From Chlamydiia bacterium (GTDB taxonomy: Bacteria; Chlamydiota; Chlamydiia; Chlamydiales; FEN-1388), in contig JAHFTM010000001.1 in assembly GCA_023269335.1 (NCBI GenBank), positions 20,231-26,846 of the forward strand: DNA of 6,616 nucleotides, read 5' to 3'. Shown here in pieces: positions 5,617 to 6,616 of the stretch; positions within the stretch are counted from its first letter, which is position 1; each line of letters starts with the position of its first letter. The notes under the pieces were generated by a model. The model was not told where the DNA came from, ran no database searches, and saw only the letters and a list, made by a program, of their open reading frames with translations. The position numbers and the translations under genes were made by a program.

Positions 5617-6616
5617 TTAATCACCAAGCGCAATTTTACCATAAGCAGTTACCATAAAACAGGGCTTGCCCTTGTAAGTTCCGGTAGCAATGACACCTGC
5701 TTGATATAAAGGCCCAAAAATCATCATCTCTAAGAATTCTTTGTCCTCGTCAGAATAGATAGGAAGCGTATAGCGCCATTTTTTGCCCACTTTCTTAAGC
5801 GTTACTGGCTCTGCACTGCCAATGGGTGATATGAGGCCACGCATGAAATCTTCAAAAAGGAGCCAACCTGTTGTCAGTACACGTTTGAGGCTTCTTTCCA
5901 CTTCACGGAAGCTTTTTTCTACTGCTTCAAATGAATAGGTTGAATTTCTTACGATATCAGATAGAGTCTGTCGATACAGATACATCGACTGATCAGGAAG
6001 TGACATTGACAGGTAGCTTTCCGGATCAAGTTTTGCTTTTATTTTACCTTGTGTTCGTTCTACAAAGTCAAGCTTAAGAGCTGCAGTAATAATTGTTTCG
6101 TCTTTTGGCAAATCACTGTTTTTCAGTTTTCCTTGCTGCACTTTTTTTAAGAAGTCCTGCAGGTCAAGTATGAAGGCAAAATCTTCCACAGGATGCGATT
6201 TTACCACAGCCTCTTTATTAGATAGCGGCACAGGCTTTGTCTTTTCCTGAAACTCTAAAAGTTCGCGCCATTCATGTAGGGGAGTGATAACTCCTTTCCA
6301 TTTACCATTATGTTTATTGTAGCTCAAGCAGAGGGCAAGATGAAATTCAAGTTGTACAATAAGCTCTTCTAATTTTTCCTTTGATAAAGAGTACTTCTTT
6401 CTTAGCTCGTCTGTTGTTATTTTCAGCTCTTTTGATGCAAAAAGATCACGTACAATTGCATTGAGTGCAGGTTCCGTAAAAACGAGATCAGAAAGATGTT
6501 TTTCATAAATTTTAGGGGTCAGAAAATATTTTTCAATCAATGAAGCGAAAATATTGTCGGAAGTCTTCGAGATATTGTACCATGTAGGTATGATAGGAAT
6601 TGGTACTTTGTTAAGT
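5617..6616 (-). CDS. Hypothetical protein with possible winged-helix segments (5' end beyond window)
   Basis: The frame ends with TAA at 5619-5617 and is open to the right edge, so 332 codons are visible and the N-terminus is missing. The first start-like codon inside is TTG at 6540. However, the 25 codons upstream of it are sense (including PIPIIPTWYNISKTSD) and contain no ATG or GTG, so that TTG is unlikely to be the true start. Numbered from the TTG, residues about 22-72 alternate short helices in a helix-turn-helix-like way (TTDELRKKYSLSKEKLEEL). The C-terminal segment (about 264-305) ends FMVTAYGKIALG, resembling the last strand-turn of a winged helix. The middle is charged and helical. 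No signal peptide, membrane segment or catalytic motif is visible. It converges with recF with 20 bp between stops. I do not recognise the family; DNA binding is a weak inference. Confidence 0.75.
   Translation of the reverse strand, partial: LNKVPIPIIPTWYNISKTSDNIFASLIEKYFLTPKIYEKHLSDLVFTEPALNAIVRDLFASKELKITTDELRKKYSLSKEKLEELIVQLEFHLALCLSYNKHNGKWKGVITPLHEWRELLEFQEKTKPVPLSNKEAVVKSHPVEDFAFILDLQDFLKKVQQGKLKNSDLPKDETIITAALKLDFVERTQGKIKAKLDPESYLSMSLPDQSMYLYRQTLSDIVRNSTYSFEAVEKSFREVERSLKRVLTTGWLLFEDFMRGLISPIGSAEPVTLKKVGKKWRYTLPIYSDEDKEFLEMMIFGPLYQAGVIATGTYKGKPCFMVTAYGKIALGD

Noticed and set aside
6538..6540. TTG as start codon of the right-hand gene
   Set aside because: The frame continues upstream as plausible protein to the window edge and no Shine-Dalgarno precedes the TTG, so the true start is probably outside.

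Overview
The window looks like chromosomal DNA of an AT-rich member of the Chlamydiota, probably an amoeba- or arthropod-associated family rather than Chlamydia itself. The main evidence is gene order: smpB lies divergent to a dnaN-recF pair, as I recall for CT076/CT075/CT074 of C. trachomatis. A J-domain protein with a bilobed hydrophobic region fits the same placement. The assignment comes from reading and memory, not from a search.

Layout. Positions 1-1120 (minus strand) encode nearly all of a membrane-anchored PIN-TRAM protein of the YacL type; its 3' end lies beyond the left edge. It has a good sigma70-like promoter at 1166-1194. Positions 1195-1737 are AT-rich and poorly explained, holding only short plus-strand reading frames. 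The last of these (1559-1741) overlaps the next gene by GTGA. Positions 1738-2703 (plus) encode a 321-residue protein with two close hydrophobic segments and a C-terminal J-domain carrying an HPD motif. smpB (2714-3184, minus) converges on it with 10 bp between stop codons. After a 123-bp divergent spacer come dnaN (3308-4462) and recF (4475-5596), 12 bp apart and probably one operon. Positions 5617-6616 (minus) hold an unrecognised protein whose frame stays open to the right edge.

How the genes work together. dnaN and recF serve replication and repair: the sliding clamp, and the loader that helps RecA onto gapped DNA. smpB works with tmRNA in ribosome rescue; no tmRNA gene is visible here. 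The PIN-TRAM protein is probably RNA-related. The J-domain protein is the accessory gene of most interest, because its architecture suggests a membrane protein that recruits an Hsp70.

I see no tRNA, rRNA, CRISPR array, insertion sequence, integrase or convincing replication origin. Most of the window is ordinary housekeeping DNA; the part worth a second look is about 1200-2700.
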